A DNA stretch of 64,000 nt from Alloalcanivorax marinus (GTDB taxonomy: Bacteria; Pseudomonadota; Gammaproteobacteria; Pseudomonadales; Alcanivoracaceae), in contig NZ_JADDOL010000006.1 of NCBI RefSeq assembly GCF_016906305.1, forward strand, positions 124,001 through 188,000, given 5' to 3'. This document shows, piece after piece, positions 51,290 to 60,153 of this stretch. The translations under genes and the position numbers were made by a program. Position 1 is the first letter of the stretch, and each line of letters opens with the position of its first letter. The notes below the pieces were generated by a model. That model was given only the letters and a program-made list of their open reading frames with translations. It searched no databases and was not told where the DNA came from.

Positions 51290-52642
51290 ATGAGCGACAA
51301 TCACGCGGATCTGATCATCCAGGCCCGCTGGGTGGCCCCGGTGGCCCCCGCCGACGCCGGCGTGCTCGCCGACCACGCTCTGGTGGTGCGCGACGGCGTC
51401 ATCGCCGATTTACTGCCCACCGCCCTGGCCGCCCAGAAATGGACCGCCACGGACACCGTCACCCTGGACCGCCACCTGCTGATCCCAGGGCTGATCAACG
51501 CCCACACCCACGCCGCCATGAACCTGTTTCGCGGCCTGGCCGACGACCTGCCGCTGATGACCTGGCTGGAGCAGCATGTGTGGCCCGCCGAGGGCCGCTG
51601 GGTGGGCGAGGAGCATTTCGTCCGTGACGGCGCCCGGCTGGCGGCGGCGGAGATGATCCGCTCCGGCACCACCTGCTTCGGCGACATGTATTTCTTCCCG
51701 GAAACCACCGCCCGGGTGGCCATGGAGGCGGGCCTGCGCGCCGCCCTGTTCGCGCCGATCCTGGACTTCCCCACCCCCGCCGGGGACGGGCCCGACGACT
51801 ATCTGAGCCAGGCCACCCGGGCCGCCGACAACTGGCGCCACGAGCCGCGCCTGACCATCGGCTTCGGCCCCCACGCCCCCTACACCGTGTCCGACGGACC
51901 GCTACAGAAGATCCTCACCCTGGCGGAAGAACTGGATGCCCCGGTGATGATGCACGTGCACGAAACCGCCGGCGAGATCCACTCGGCGGTGGAAGCCACC
52001 GGCGAGCGGCCGCTGACCCGGCTCAAGCAGCTGGGCCTGCTCAGCCCGCGCCTGATGGCGGTGCACATGACCCAGCTGCTGGACGAGGAAATCCAGTGGC
52101 TGGTGGACACCGGCACCCAGGTGGTGCACTGCCCGGAATCCAACCTCAAGCTGGCCAGCGGCTTCTGCCCCGTGCACAAGTTGCTGGAGGCCGGCGTCAA
52201 CGTGGCCCTGGGTACCGACGGCGCCGCCAGCAACAACGACCTGGACATGATCGGCGAAATGCGCACCGCCGCCCTGCTGGCCAAGGGCGTGAGCCTGCGC
52301 GCCGAGGCGGTGTCCGCCGCCACCGCCCTGCGCATGGCCACCCTCAACGGCGCCCGCGCCCTGGGCCTGGAGGAGCGCACCGGCTCCCTGGAGCCGGGCA
52401 AGCAGGCGGACATGATCGCCGTGGACCTGAGCGCCCTGGAGACCCAGCCGGTCTATGACCCGGTGGCGCAGCTGGTGTACGCCGCCACCCGCGACCAGGT
52501 CACCCACAGCTGGGTGGCCGGCCGCTGCCTGATGCGGGACCGCCAGCTGACCACCCTGAACGCCGCCCTGATCGCCAAGAACGCCGGCGAATGGCGGGAA
52601 AGGATCGCCCGGGACACCCCTTCACCGGAGGACGAGCAATGA
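51290..52642 (+). CDS. mtaD: 5-Methylthioadenosine/S-adenosylhomocysteine deaminase-type amidohydrolase
   Basis: A 450-residue TRZ/ATZ-type amidohydrolase. The metal-binding motifs are [36 protein letters not shown], the [14 protein letters not shown] histidine and [14 protein letters not shown]. The family deaminates methylthioadenosine or S-adenosylhomocysteine. Its stop overlaps the ubiG start by four bases, which suggests that it removes SAH made by methyltransferases such as UbiG. Confidence 0.88.
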   Translation: MSDNHADLIIQARWVAPVAPADAGVLADHALVVRDGVIADLLPTALAAQKWTATDTVTLDRHLLIPGLINAHTHAAMNLFRGLADDLPLMTWLEQHVWPAEGRWVGEEHFVRDGARLAAAEMIRSGTTCFGDMYFFPETTARVAMEAGLRAALFAPILDFPTPAGDGPDDYLSQATRAADNWRHEPRLTIGFGPHAPYTVSDGPLQKILTLAEELDAPVMMHVHETAGEIHSAVEATGERPLTRLKQLGLLSPRLMAVHMTQLLDEEIQWLVDTGTQVVHCPESNLKLASGFCPVHKLLEAGVNVALGTDGAASNNDLDMIGEMRTAALLAKGVSLRAEAVSAATALRMATLNGARALGLEERTGSLEPGKQADMIAVDLSALETQPVYDPVAQLVYAATRDQVTHSWVAGRCLMRDRQLTTLNAALIAKNAGEWRERIARDTPSPEDEQ

Positions 52643-53343
52643 GCCAAGCCAACGTCGACAGCGCCGAAATCGCCAAATTCAACGCCCTGGCGGAACGCTG
52701 GTGGGATCCGAATTCCGAGTTCCGGCCGCTCCACGAGATCAATCCGCTGCGCCTCAACTACATCGACGAGCGCCTCAGTCTGCCCGGCAAGAAGGTGATC
52801 GATATCGGCTGCGGCGGCGGTCTGCTCTCCGAGGGCATGGCCCGACGCGGCGCCCGGGTCACCGGCATCGATCTGGGTGAGGCGCCGCTGGCGGTGGCCC
52901 GGCTGCACGCGGAACAGAGTGGCCAGGAGGTGGAATACCGGCAGATCGCCGCCGAGGACATCGCCGCCGAGCGGGCCGGCCAGTACGACGCCGTCACCTG
53001 CCTGGAGATGCTGGAACACGTGCCCGACCCGTCTTCGGTGATCCGCGCCTGCGCCACCCTGGTGAAGCCCGGCGGCCAGGTGTTCTTCAGCACCATCAAC
53101 CGCAACCCCAAGGCGTTCCTGTTCGCCATCGTCGGCGCCGAGTACGTGCTGCGCCTGCTGCCCCGGGGCACCCATGAATACGCCAAGCTGATCCGCCCCT
53201 CGGAGCTGGCCGGCTGGGCCCGGGACGCCGGCCTGGAGGTGCGCGACACCACCGGCATGACCTATAACCCCCTGACCCAGGTGTACAAACTCAACCGGGA
53301 TGTATCGGTGAACTACCTGATGCACGCGGTGCGCCATGCTTGA
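52639..53343 (+). CDS. ubiG: Ubiquinone 3-O-methyltransferase
   Basis: A 234-residue SAM-dependent methyltransferase for both O-methylation steps of ubiquinone synthesis. The N-terminus is typical ([20 protein letters not shown]), the SAM loop reads [16 protein letters not shown], and the C-terminal [15 protein letters not shown] is diagnostic. The ATG overlaps the mtaD stop; the end overlaps the next gene by eight bases. The ubiG-mupP-yciK order is conserved in pseudomonads. Confidence 0.96.
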   Translation: MSQANVDSAEIAKFNALAERWWDPNSEFRPLHEINPLRLNYIDERLSLPGKKVIDIGCGGGLLSEGMARRGARVTGIDLGEAPLAVARLHAEQSGQEVEYRQIAAEDIAAERAGQYDAVTCLEMLEHVPDPSSVIRACATLVKPGGQVFFSTINRNPKAFLFAIVGAEYVLRLLPRGTHEYAKLIRPSELAGWARDAGLEVRDTTGMTYNPLTQVYKLNRDVSVNYLMHAVRHA

Positions 53344-53998
53344 GGCGGTGTTTTTCGACCTGGACGGCACCCTGGTGGACACCGCGCCGGACTTTTACGT
53401 GGTGCTCAACCAGGTGCTGGAGGCCAACGGCCGCCCCACGGTGAGCTACGCGGCGGTGCGCGCCACCGTATCCAACGGCGCCCGGGCGCTCACCGAACTG
53501 GGCTTCGGCCTGGCCCCCGGCGAGCCCGGCTTCGACGACTATCTGGACCAGCTGCTGGCCGCCTACGGCCGGCGCCTGGACGTGGACACGGTGCTGTTCG
53601 ACGGCATGGCCGAGTCCCTCGACTGGCTGGACCGCCAGGGCCTTCCCTGGGGCGTGGTCACCAACAAGCCGGAGCGCTTTACCCGACCGGTGCTGGCCGG
53701 CCTGGGCCTGCTTGACCGGTCGGTGGCGGTGATCTGCCCGGATCAGGTGCGCGAGCGCAAGCCGGACCCGGAAGGCCTGCTGATGGCCGCCACCGCCGCC
53801 GGCGCCAACCCCACCCATTGTCTGTACGTGGGCGACCACCTGCGCGATATTCAAGCCGGCATCAACGCCAAAATGCGCACCGCCACCGCCGCCTTCGGCT
53901 ATGTGGATCCGGACGACAACCCGCGCGCCTGGGCGGCGGATTATTATCTGGAACGGGGCGATGAGCTGCTGCCCCTGTTGCAACGCCTGACGCAGTAA
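53336..53998 (+). CDS. mupP: HAD phosphatase, MupP (MurNAc-6-phosphate phosphatase)
   Basis: A 220-residue HAD-family phosphatase: [40 protein letters not shown] and [13 protein letters not shown] give motifs I-IV. Proteins in this position after ubiG in pseudomonads are MupP, which dephosphorylates MurNAc-6-phosphate in cell-wall recycling and thereby influences beta-lactamase induction and fosfomycin tolerance. Phosphoglycolate phosphatase (gph) is the alternative, as the families are close. Gene order favours MupP. Confidence 0.8.
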   Translation: MLEAVFFDLDGTLVDTAPDFYVVLNQVLEANGRPTVSYAAVRATVSNGARALTELGFGLAPGEPGFDDYLDQLLAAYGRRLDVDTVLFDGMAESLDWLDRQGLPWGVVTNKPERFTRPVLAGLGLLDRSVAVICPDQVRERKPDPEGLLMAATAAGANPTHCLYVGDHLRDIQAGINAKMRTATAAFGYVDPDDNPRAWAADYYLERGDELLPLLQRLTQ

Positions 53999-54012
53999 AG
54001 AAGGACACCGGT

Positions 54013-54786
54013 ATGGACATCAAAGCGATCAATGACCGCGCCGTGGGCTATCAGTGCGCCCCGGACGCCTTCAACAACCGCGTGATCCTGGTCACCGGCG
54101 CCGGCGCCGGCATCGGCCGCGCGGTGGCGCTGGCCCTGGCCGCCCACGGCGCCACCGTGATCCTGCTGGGCCGCACCCAGGCCAAGCTGGAAGCGGTGTA
54201 CGACCAGATCAAGGCCGCCGGCGGCGCCGAGCCGGCCCTGGCGCCGGTCAATATGGAAGTGGCGCGCCCGGAGGACTACCGGGAACTGGCCAATCTGTTC
54301 GACAAGGAATTCGGCCGTCTCGACGGGGTGCTGCACAACGCCTCCGTGCTCGGCGACCTGACGCCGCTGGACCGCTATGGCGCCGACACCTGGGATTCGG
54401 TGATGCGCGTCAACGTCAACGGCGCCTTCTATCTGACCCAGGCGCTGCTGCCGCTGCTGCGCCACAGCGAGGACGGGCGCATCCTGTTCACCTCATCCAG
54501 CGTGGGCCGCCGGGGCCGTGCCTTCTGGGGCGCCTACGCGGCCTCCAAGGCGGCCACCGAAAATCTCGCCCAGACCCTGGCGGACGAACTGGAAAACACC
54601 AGCCGCATCCGCACCAACACCATCAACCCCGGCGCCACCCGCACCGACATGCGCGCCCTCGCCTACCCCGGCGAGGACCCGGCCACCCTGAAAACCCCGG
54701 CGCAGATCGTGGCGCCGTATTTGTTTTTGCTGGGCCCGGACAGCGCCGACGTCAACGGCGTCTCACTGGACGCGCAACCGAAATAA
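54013..54786 (+). CDS. yciK: YciK-type short-chain oxidoreductase
   Basis: A 257-residue SDR-family protein. The Rossmann loop reads ILVTGAGAGIGRAVALALA, NAS sits in LHNASVLGDL, and the catalytic Ser/Tyr/Lys lie in TSSSVGRRGRAFWGAYAASK. It closely resembles YciK, whose substrate is unknown. It follows mupP by 14 bases. Confidence 0.9.
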   Translation: MDIKAINDRAVGYQCAPDAFNNRVILVTGAGAGIGRAVALALAAHGATVILLGRTQAKLEAVYDQIKAAGGAEPALAPVNMEVARPEDYRELANLFDKEFGRLDGVLHNASVLGDLTPLDRYGADTWDSVMRVNVNGAFYLTQALLPLLRHSEDGRILFTSSSVGRRGRAFWGAYAASKAATENLAQTLADELENTSRIRTNTINPGATRTDMRALAYPGEDPATLKTPAQIVAPYLFLLGPDSADVNGVSLDAQPK

Positions 54787-54801
54787 GCGCCCCGTCCGAT
54801 T

Positions 54802-54866
54802 GTAGGAGCGGCTTCAGCCGCGATCAGCGTCGGTGCCACCGGCATCGCGGCTGAAGCCGCTCCTAC
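54802..54866. repeat. REP pair 3 (inverted)
   Basis: GTAGGAGCGGCTTCAGCCGC (54802-54821, then GAT) faces ATCGCGGCTGAAGCCGCTCC (54844-54863, then TAC) just after yciK. Orientation matches pair 1. The rest of the gap to 54996 must hold a promoter for the first binding-protein gene; a TTGACT at 54894 has no clear -10 partner. Confidence 0.88.
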
Positions 54867-54996
54867 AACGATACTGGTGCCGGCCATCCGCCTTTGACTC
54901 CCGCGCCATTCCCTTCCGTCCTACCGGCATCTTCACTGCCCGGGTGGCGTGCTTTACTCCCTTTATTACCCTCTAAAAACAACAGCAGGGATTATT

Positions 54997-56184
54997 ATGC
55001 GCCGATTTTTTCTCATTATTTTTGCAATGGTATTCACCGCTTTTTGCGCGGTGAGCGCGCAGGAGCTGCGTCTTACCAATGAGCAGCGCGCGGCCATGGA
55101 AAAACTGCTGCCCGGGGTCACCATCGATGATCGACTGGTAAAAGGGCTCTCGGATATTTTCTATTCCCGGGACATGCCGGTGCGGGTGCGCCTCAAGGCC
55201 ATCGCCAAGCTGGTGGGCATCGACCAGATGCCGCCGGGTACCGCCCTGAGCCGCAAAATCTGTATCTGGGACATCGCCGGCCGCGCCGGCCCGGTGTTCC
55301 AGGCGGCCATGGACCAGCGCGCCCTGGCCATGGAGTACGGCGTCAATCTGGAAATGGTGCCGTTCACCAACGAGACCGTGATGGTGGAGGAGCTCAAGGC
55401 GGGCCGCTGCGACGCGGCGCTGATGAGCGGCTTCCGCGCCCGCCTGTTCAACAAGTACACCGGCACCATCGATTCCATCGGCGGCGTGCCGGACAACCAG
55501 CACATGCGCACCCTGCTGCAGGTGCTCGCCCACCCCAGCCAGGCGGACAAGATGGTGCAGGGCGAGTACGTGATCATGGGCATGTTCTCCGGCGGCGGCG
55601 TGCACATCTTCGTCAACGACAAACAGATCAGTTCCCTGGCCAAGGCCGCCGGCAAGAAAGTGGCGGTGCTCGACTACGACCAGACCCAGGCGGAAATGGT
55701 GGCCGGCATCGGCGCCACGCCGGTGCCCTCCGACATCGTCAGCGCCCCCAACAAGTTCAACAACGGCGTGGTGGACATTCTCGCCGCGCCGCTGGTGGCC
55801 TATGAGCTGCTGGAGCTCTACAAGGGCATGGAGCCCAAGGGCGGCATCGTCGACTACCCCATCGCCCAGCTCAGCATGCAGCTGGTGGGCCGGCTGGATA
55901 AATTCCCCAACGAAATCGCCCAGCTGATCCGGGAGGCGTCGTTCGAGGCCTACGATCAGGTGCGCGAGCGGGTCAAGGTGGAGGAAGACCGGGTGCCGAA
56001 ACGCTGGTGGATCCATATCCCCGACGACGAGCGCCGCGTCTACGAGAGCATGATGCAGGACGCCCGCGACGTGCTCCGCAAGGAAGGCTACTACAGCGGC
56101 GACATGCTGGATCTGCAGAAGCGCATCCGCTGCAAGTTCGACGGGTCCCGGGGTGAGTGCGCCGGCGCGGGGGGCAATGGATGA
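54997..56184 (+). CDS. AdeT-like putative solute-binding protein 1
   Basis: A 395-residue exported protein. The signal peptide (about 1-21, AVSA-Q) is followed by an extra ~65-residue helical N-terminal region not found in its two paralogues. The core then begins at Cys89 (KICIWDIAGRAGPVF). Conserved segments are VEELKAGRCDAALMSGFRAR, YTGTIDSIGG, VVDILAAPLVAYELLELYKG and a C-terminal RIRCKFDGSRGEC; the Cys pair may close the fold. The pattern resembles AdeT1/AdeT2-type proteins, now regarded as periplasmic binding proteins of a TRAP-like system. The Arg in the FRARLFN segment is a candidate substrate-carboxylate ligand. Confidence 0.75.
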   Translation: MRRFFLIIFAMVFTAFCAVSAQELRLTNEQRAAMEKLLPGVTIDDRLVKGLSDIFYSRDMPVRVRLKAIAKLVGIDQMPPGTALSRKICIWDIAGRAGPVFQAAMDQRALAMEYGVNLEMVPFTNETVMVEELKAGRCDAALMSGFRARLFNKYTGTIDSIGGVPDNQHMRTLLQVLAHPSQADKMVQGEYVIMGMFSGGGVHIFVNDKQISSLAKAAGKKVAVLDYDQTQAEMVAGIGATPVPSDIVSAPNKFNNGVVDILAAPLVAYELLELYKGMEPKGGIVDYPIAQLSMQLVGRLDKFPNEIAQLIREASFEAYDQVRERVKVEEDRVPKRWWIHIPDDERRVYESMMQDARDVLRKEGYYSGDMLDLQKRIRCKFDGSRGECAGAGGNG

Positions 56185-57227
56185 AAGCGCTTCCCCTCTC
56201 CACCCTGCTGATCCTGGTCGCGGCCCTGGCCGGTCCGCTGGCCGGGTCCGCCGGCGCTGACGAGCGCCCGCTGCGCGAACGCCTGGCCGACCGGCGCAAC
56301 GTGGACATCTGCATCTGGGATCTGGTCGGCCGCCACGGCCCGATCTTCACCGCCGCCCAGGACCAGACCACCCGCTTCCTCCAGTACGGCATCACCGTCA
56401 ACCTGGAGCCCTACACCAACGAGGCGGTGATGGTGGAGGAACTCAAGGCCGGCCGCTGCGACGCCGCCCTGATGACCGGCATGCGCGCGCGCCTGTTCAA
56501 CCAGTACACCGGCACCATCGATTCCATCGGCGGCCTGCCCACCCAGGAGCACCTGCGCATGCTGCTCAAGGTGCTGGCCGATCCGCGCTCGGCGCCGCGC
56601 ATGACCCAGGGCGAGTACGTGATCCTGGGCGTGGCGCCCGCCGGCGGCGCCTACATCTTCGTCAACGACAAGCGCATCAATACCCTGGGCAAGGCCGCCG
56701 GCAAGAAGGTGGCGGTGCTGGACTACGATCCGGTGCAGGCGGAAATGGTCGGCGACCTGGGCGCCGCGCCGGTGCCCACCGACATCGTCCACGCCCCGGG
56801 CCTGTTCAACAACGGCGTGGTGGACGTGCTGGCCGCGCCGCTGGCCGCCTACCAGCTGATGGAGTTGTACAAGGGCATGGACCCGGACGGCGGCATCATC
56901 GACTACCCGCTGGCGCAGATCACCCTGCAGCTGGTGGGCCACAAGGACCGGGTCAGCCCGGAGCTCGCGCAGATTACCCGGGAGCTGTTCTTCCAGAGCT
57001 ACGACGACTTCCTGGGCCGGGTACGCCAGGAAACCAAGGTGGTGCCCCAACACTGGTTCGTGACCATCCCCGACGAGGACAAGCGGGAGTACGAGGTGAT
57101 GATGCGCGAGGCGCGTCAGGAGTTGCGTGAGCGCGGCTACTACAGCGCCGACATGCTGGCGCTGCAGAAGAAGATCCGCTGCAAGCTGGATAACACCCGC
57201 GCGGAATGTTCCGCCCCCGTCCAATAA
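56181..57227 (+). CDS. AdeT-like putative solute-binding protein 2
   Basis: A 348-residue paralogue of the preceding protein. Its signal peptide covers about 1-26 (AGSAGA-D) and the core starts at Cys44 (ICIWDLVGRHGPIF). VEELKAGRCDAALMTGMRAR, TGTIDSIGGLP, YKGMDPDGGIIDYPLAQITL and the C-terminal KIRCKLDNTRAEC are present. The ATG at 56181 overlaps the previous stop by four bases, so both proteins are made together, perhaps as two binding proteins feeding one transporter. REP pair 4 follows. The ligand is unknown. Confidence 0.75.
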   Translation: MKALPLSTLLILVAALAGPLAGSAGADERPLRERLADRRNVDICIWDLVGRHGPIFTAAQDQTTRFLQYGITVNLEPYTNEAVMVEELKAGRCDAALMTGMRARLFNQYTGTIDSIGGLPTQEHLRMLLKVLADPRSAPRMTQGEYVILGVAPAGGAYIFVNDKRINTLGKAAGKKVAVLDYDPVQAEMVGDLGAAPVPTDIVHAPGLFNNGVVDVLAAPLAAYQLMELYKGMDPDGGIIDYPLAQITLQLVGHKDRVSPELAQITRELFFQSYDDFLGRVRQETKVVPQHWFVTIPDEDKREYEVMMREARQELRERGYYSADMLALQKKIRCKLDNTRAECSAPVQ

Positions 57228-57243
57228 AAGCCGACCGCCTAAA

Positions 57244-57314
57244 TCGCGGTCGAACGACCGCTCCTACAATGGGTTATCCCGGTCGGATCGTAGGAGCGGA
57301 CCTCCGACCGCGAT
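57244..57314. repeat. REP pair 4 (variant, opposite orientation)
   Basis: TCGCGGTCGAACGACCGCTC (57244-57263, then CTAC) and CGTAGGAGCGGACCTCCGAC (57289-57308, then CGCGAT) flank a 19-base spacer. The ends match the other REPs, but the stem is GGTCG/CGACC, so this is a diverged subtype. Confidence 0.8.
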
Positions 57315-57326
57315 CCCCCGCCCCGC

Positions 57327-58694
57327 TCAATGCAGCGGTTCGTCGCTGCCCGGCAACTGGTCCAGGGCGCCGAACATGTCCACGCGGCCGTCGCTGAACA
57401 TGTCCAGCTCCGGGGCCAGCGCCTGCACATAGCGATCAAAATACAGAAACTGCTTGAGCAGCAACGCGAACTCCCGGGGGAAACGGATGCCGTGGCCCTC
57501 GCCGATGCGCACCAGATCGGTGAGCAACTGGTTGACCTCCCGGTCGTTGCGGTCCGCCTGCACCAGGGAACTGGCGTCCACGTCGGTGAGCCGTTCCTGC
57601 AGGGCGCCGATATCCCGGGCCAGGGCCGCCACGTCCACTTCTTCCCGGGTCATGCCGACCATGGCCATGGCCCGCGCCATGCCGTCCACGTCACCGTGGC
57701 CGATGGCCTCGAACAGCTCCATCATGCCGGCCCAGGTCTCGCGGCGGATGCGCCCGACCATGCCGAAGTCGATAAAGCCCACGCGCCCGTCTTCCAGCAG
57801 CATCAGATTGCCGGCGTGCAGGTCCGCGTGGAAGAAATCGCAAAGCATCAGGCTGGAGAACCAGGTGTTGAGCGCGGTGATCAGGGTGCCCGCCGGGTCG
57901 TCGGTGTAGGCGCGCAGCACCTCCAGGTCGGTGAGCGGCACGCCGTGGAAGCGTTCCATGGTCAGCACCCGGGCGGTGGTATGGGTGCCCACCGGACGGG
58001 GCGCCACCACCGCGGTGTTGCCGCTTTCCGCCAGGAACCGGTTGAACGCCTCCAGATTGCGGGCTTCCTGCAGAAAGTCGCACTCCTCCAGCATGCCCGC
58101 CTGCAATTCCTCGATCACCCCGGACAGGGCCGACCGGGACAGGCCCGGCGCCAGGGATTCCACCACCCGCGCCGAGAAATAGAGAAAGTTGAAGTCGGTG
58201 AGCAGCACATGGCGTACGCCGGGCCGCTGCACCTTGATCACCACCTCGGCGCCGTTGTGCAGCCGCGCGGCGTGCACCTGGGCGATGGAGGCGCTGGCCA
58301 GTGGCTGGGGGTCCACCCATTCATACAGGGCGCTCAGCGGCTGGCCCAGTTCCCGCTCCACGGTGTCGCGAATGTAGTGGAACGGCATCGGCGGGGTGCG
58401 ATCCAGGCACTTCTGGAACTCGCTGACGTACTCCTCGGGGAACAACGACGGGGAACTGGCGATGAACTGACCCAGCTTGATGTAGGTGGCGCCCAGGGAC
58501 TCGAAGGTGCGCCGCAGCCGCACCGGCAGCTCGTCGCGGTCGCCGAGCAGCCAGCCCATGCCCTGGCGGCCGACCACCCCCACCGTTTCCATCACGCGCA
58601 GAGCGCCACGGGCGGTATTGCGCATCAGCGCCAGCCCTTCCCGTTCCCGGGTCAGGTCGCCGCGCGCCGCCTTCAGGGTGGATTCCTTGGTCAT
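57327..58694 (-). CDS. ABC1/UbiB-family atypical kinase
   Basis: A 455-residue protein of the ABC1 (ADCK/UbiB-like) kinase family. [18 protein letters not shown], the Ala-rich nucleotide loop [46 protein letters not shown] and IDFGMVGRI are the diagnostic motifs. There are no C-terminal membrane helices as in UbiB, so it is a soluble member. Such proteins act in lipid or ubiquinone metabolism with unclear substrates. It is convergent with the binding-protein pair and divergent from the lipoprotein gene. Confidence 0.88.
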   Translation of the reverse strand: MTKESTLKAARGDLTREREGLALMRNTARGALRVMETVGVVGRQGMGWLLGDRDELPVRLRRTFESLGATYIKLGQFIASSPSLFPEEYVSEFQKCLDRTPPMPFHYIRDTVERELGQPLSALYEWVDPQPLASASIAQVHAARLHNGAEVVIKVQRPGVRHVLLTDFNFLYFSARVVESLAPGLSRSALSGVIEELQAGMLEECDFLQEARNLEAFNRFLAESGNTAVVAPRPVGTHTTARVLTMERFHGVPLTDLEVLRAYTDDPAGTLITALNTWFSSLMLCDFFHADLHAGNLMLLEDGRVGFIDFGMVGRIRRETWAGMMELFEAIGHGDVDGMARAMAMVGMTREEVDVAALARDIGALQERLTDVDASSLVQADRNDREVNQLLTDLVRIGEGHGIRFPREFALLLKQFLYFDRYVQALAPELDMFSDGRVDMFGALDQLPGSDEPLH

Positions 58695-59055
58695 GTGTAC
58701 TCCGTTCAGTTACCGATCCGCTCGTCGATGTCGTCCTCCTTTTTATTGTTTTTCGGACAGCTCTTTCGAAAACAGGCGTTCACCGCCTCACGGCCGCCCC
58801 CGCCTTCCGCCAACGCCTTGAAAATCAAGGCATACAGCCCGCCTGCCCGGCCGGTTCCATGAAGGCATTGACTATTTTGACAGTAGAGCCGAGACGCAGG
58901 GTCATTATCACCGGCGTGCCGCAAAACGATGATCTCAAGGCTAGCATCATGTTTGTAATGACTTACAGGCATTTATGTAATTGGCGCTTGTGCCAACTCA
59001 GAGCCTTTCTGTAATGTTGCCCGCGCCGAGAGAACAATAAAAAGGAGCTCATGGA
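58695..59055. other. 361-base gap, presumed promoter region
   Basis: Divergent gap between the ABC1 kinase gene and the lipoprotein gene. It is lower in GC than its surroundings. A TTGACA at 58877 lacks a good -10. A weak TTGTGC-N17-TAATGT pair (58989-58994, 59012-59017) lies close to the lipoprotein start and AAAGGAG (59041-59046 region) is its ribosome binding site. An 88-codon open frame on the minus strand (58706-58972) has no recognisable product and I do not call it. Confidence 0.4.
58981..58996. promoter_or_regulatory. Candidate operator TTGGC-N6-GCCAA
   Basis: A 5+5-base inverted repeat, TTGGCGCTTGTGCCAA, lies 60 bases before the lipoprotein start and overlaps the possible -35 element. 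It could be a repressor or activator site for the transport genes. No regulator is identified. Confidence 0.3.
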
Positions 59056-60078
59056 ATGCGTTCTCTACTCGATAAGATCATCCGTTCCTCGCGTCTTGTG
59101 CTGGCGGGGGGGATGGTTGTCGCGCTCTCCGGCTGTGCCATGATCTGGAAAAGCACCGGTGACATCCTGGTCACCTTCGGTGAAGCCGAAATGGCCCCCT
59201 ATCTGTTTACCTACGACGATATCCGCATGGGCTGCATGACCGGCGAGGCACAGACTCCGCTGCTCATGTCCTTCGCCGAGGTCGGCTCCTGGCCCGAAAA
59301 ACTGGGTGTGCTCACCTTCACCACCGCCGCCGTGTGCATGCAGCAGGAGGCTCTCGAGCAGGAACTGCGTTACCACCGCGAAGTCCGCGCCGGCAACGTG
59401 GCCAGCGCCCAGGACGCCCGCATCGCCCAGAAGCGCCTTTCCGCGGTCGCCGCCAAGCGGCTGTACAAGGCCTACACCCTGATGAACGAGAAGTTCGGTC
59501 CGCTGGAAGAGGGTCAGTGCCCCTACCTGCGCAAGGACCTGGATGAACTGGTGTGGCTGGTCGGCAACATCTCCGGCGTGCAGGCCCTGGTCGCCGATGG
59601 CGCCGCCGACGGCACCGTGGGCGTGCCCCGCGACATCGTCGCCAAGGTCGAGCGCCGCATGAAGTGCCTGGACAACGAGAAATGGTGGGGGGCGCCCATG
59701 GGCGTGCGCGCCACCATCTGGTCGATCCTGCCGCAGCTGGCTCCGGAAGGCGCCGAGCCGTGGAAGGTTCTGCACGAGTCCGAGCAGATGGGCTTCGAGA
59801 AGGGCGTCCGCCTGGGCAGCGCCTTCTACGCCATGAGCGCCTACAGCAAGGGTGACAACGAGCGCCTGCGCGACGCGATCCGCAACTTCGCCGCCAACGA
59901 CGACAACGTGGATCCGGACTACCTCATGATGGACACCATCGCCGGCGTGCTGGTCACCGGCCTGTCCGACCTGCTGTGGACCGAGAACACCGGCAAGCGT
60001 ACCCCGATCGGCGCCCTCGGCACCTTCTGGGATGACGAGGCCGATGAGCCCGAAGTGAACATCGACGACCTGCTTTAA
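59056..60078 (+). CDS. Lipoprotein, possible T-component of a TRAP-type transporter
   Basis: A 340-residue lipoprotein. Signal peptide with lipobox LSGC at Cys27 (VVALSGCAMI). The mature part is mostly helical, with Cys-containing segments (IRMGCMTGEAQ, AAVCMQQEALEQ, MKCLDNEKWW) and a helical pair AVAAKRLYKAYTLMNEKFGP. I do not recognise a definite family. Its place before a binding protein and permease, and its lipobox plus helical make-up, recall the TatT lipoproteins of TRAP systems, but that is inference. The start at 59056 has GGAG nine bases upstream. Confidence 0.55.
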   Translation: MRSLLDKIIRSSRLVLAGGMVVALSGCAMIWKSTGDILVTFGEAEMAPYLFTYDDIRMGCMTGEAQTPLLMSFAEVGSWPEKLGVLTFTTAAVCMQQEALEQELRYHREVRAGNVASAQDARIAQKRLSAVAAKRLYKAYTLMNEKFGPLEEGQCPYLRKDLDELVWLVGNISGVQALVADGAADGTVGVPRDIVAKVERRMKCLDNEKWWGAPMGVRATIWSILPQLAPEGAEPWKVLHESEQMGFEKGVRLGSAFYAMSAYSKGDNERLRDAIRNFAANDDNVDPDYLMMDTIAGVLVTGLSDLLWTENTGKRTPIGALGTFWDDEADEPEVNIDDLL

Positions 60079-60089
60079 TCCGCACCGTG

Positions 60090-60121
60090 AAGGCGGGACC
60101 ACCCCGAGCCGGTCCCGCCTT
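60090..60121 (+). terminator. Hairpin between lipoprotein and binding-protein genes
   Basis: An 11-base-pair stem AAGGCGGGACC / GGTCCCGCCTT (60090-60100 and 60111-60121) has a ten-base loop and only TTATT after it. It may reduce downstream transcription or protect an mRNA end, so that the lipoprotein and binding protein are made in different amounts. Confidence 0.55.
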
Positions 60122-60153
60122 ATTCCAAGAAGTATTCGCAAGGAGATACCGTG

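Noticed and set aside
58706-58972. An 88-codon minus-strand frame upstream of the ABC1 kinase gene
   Set aside because: No recognisable domain or clear ribosome binding site; it fills a gap expected to hold promoters.
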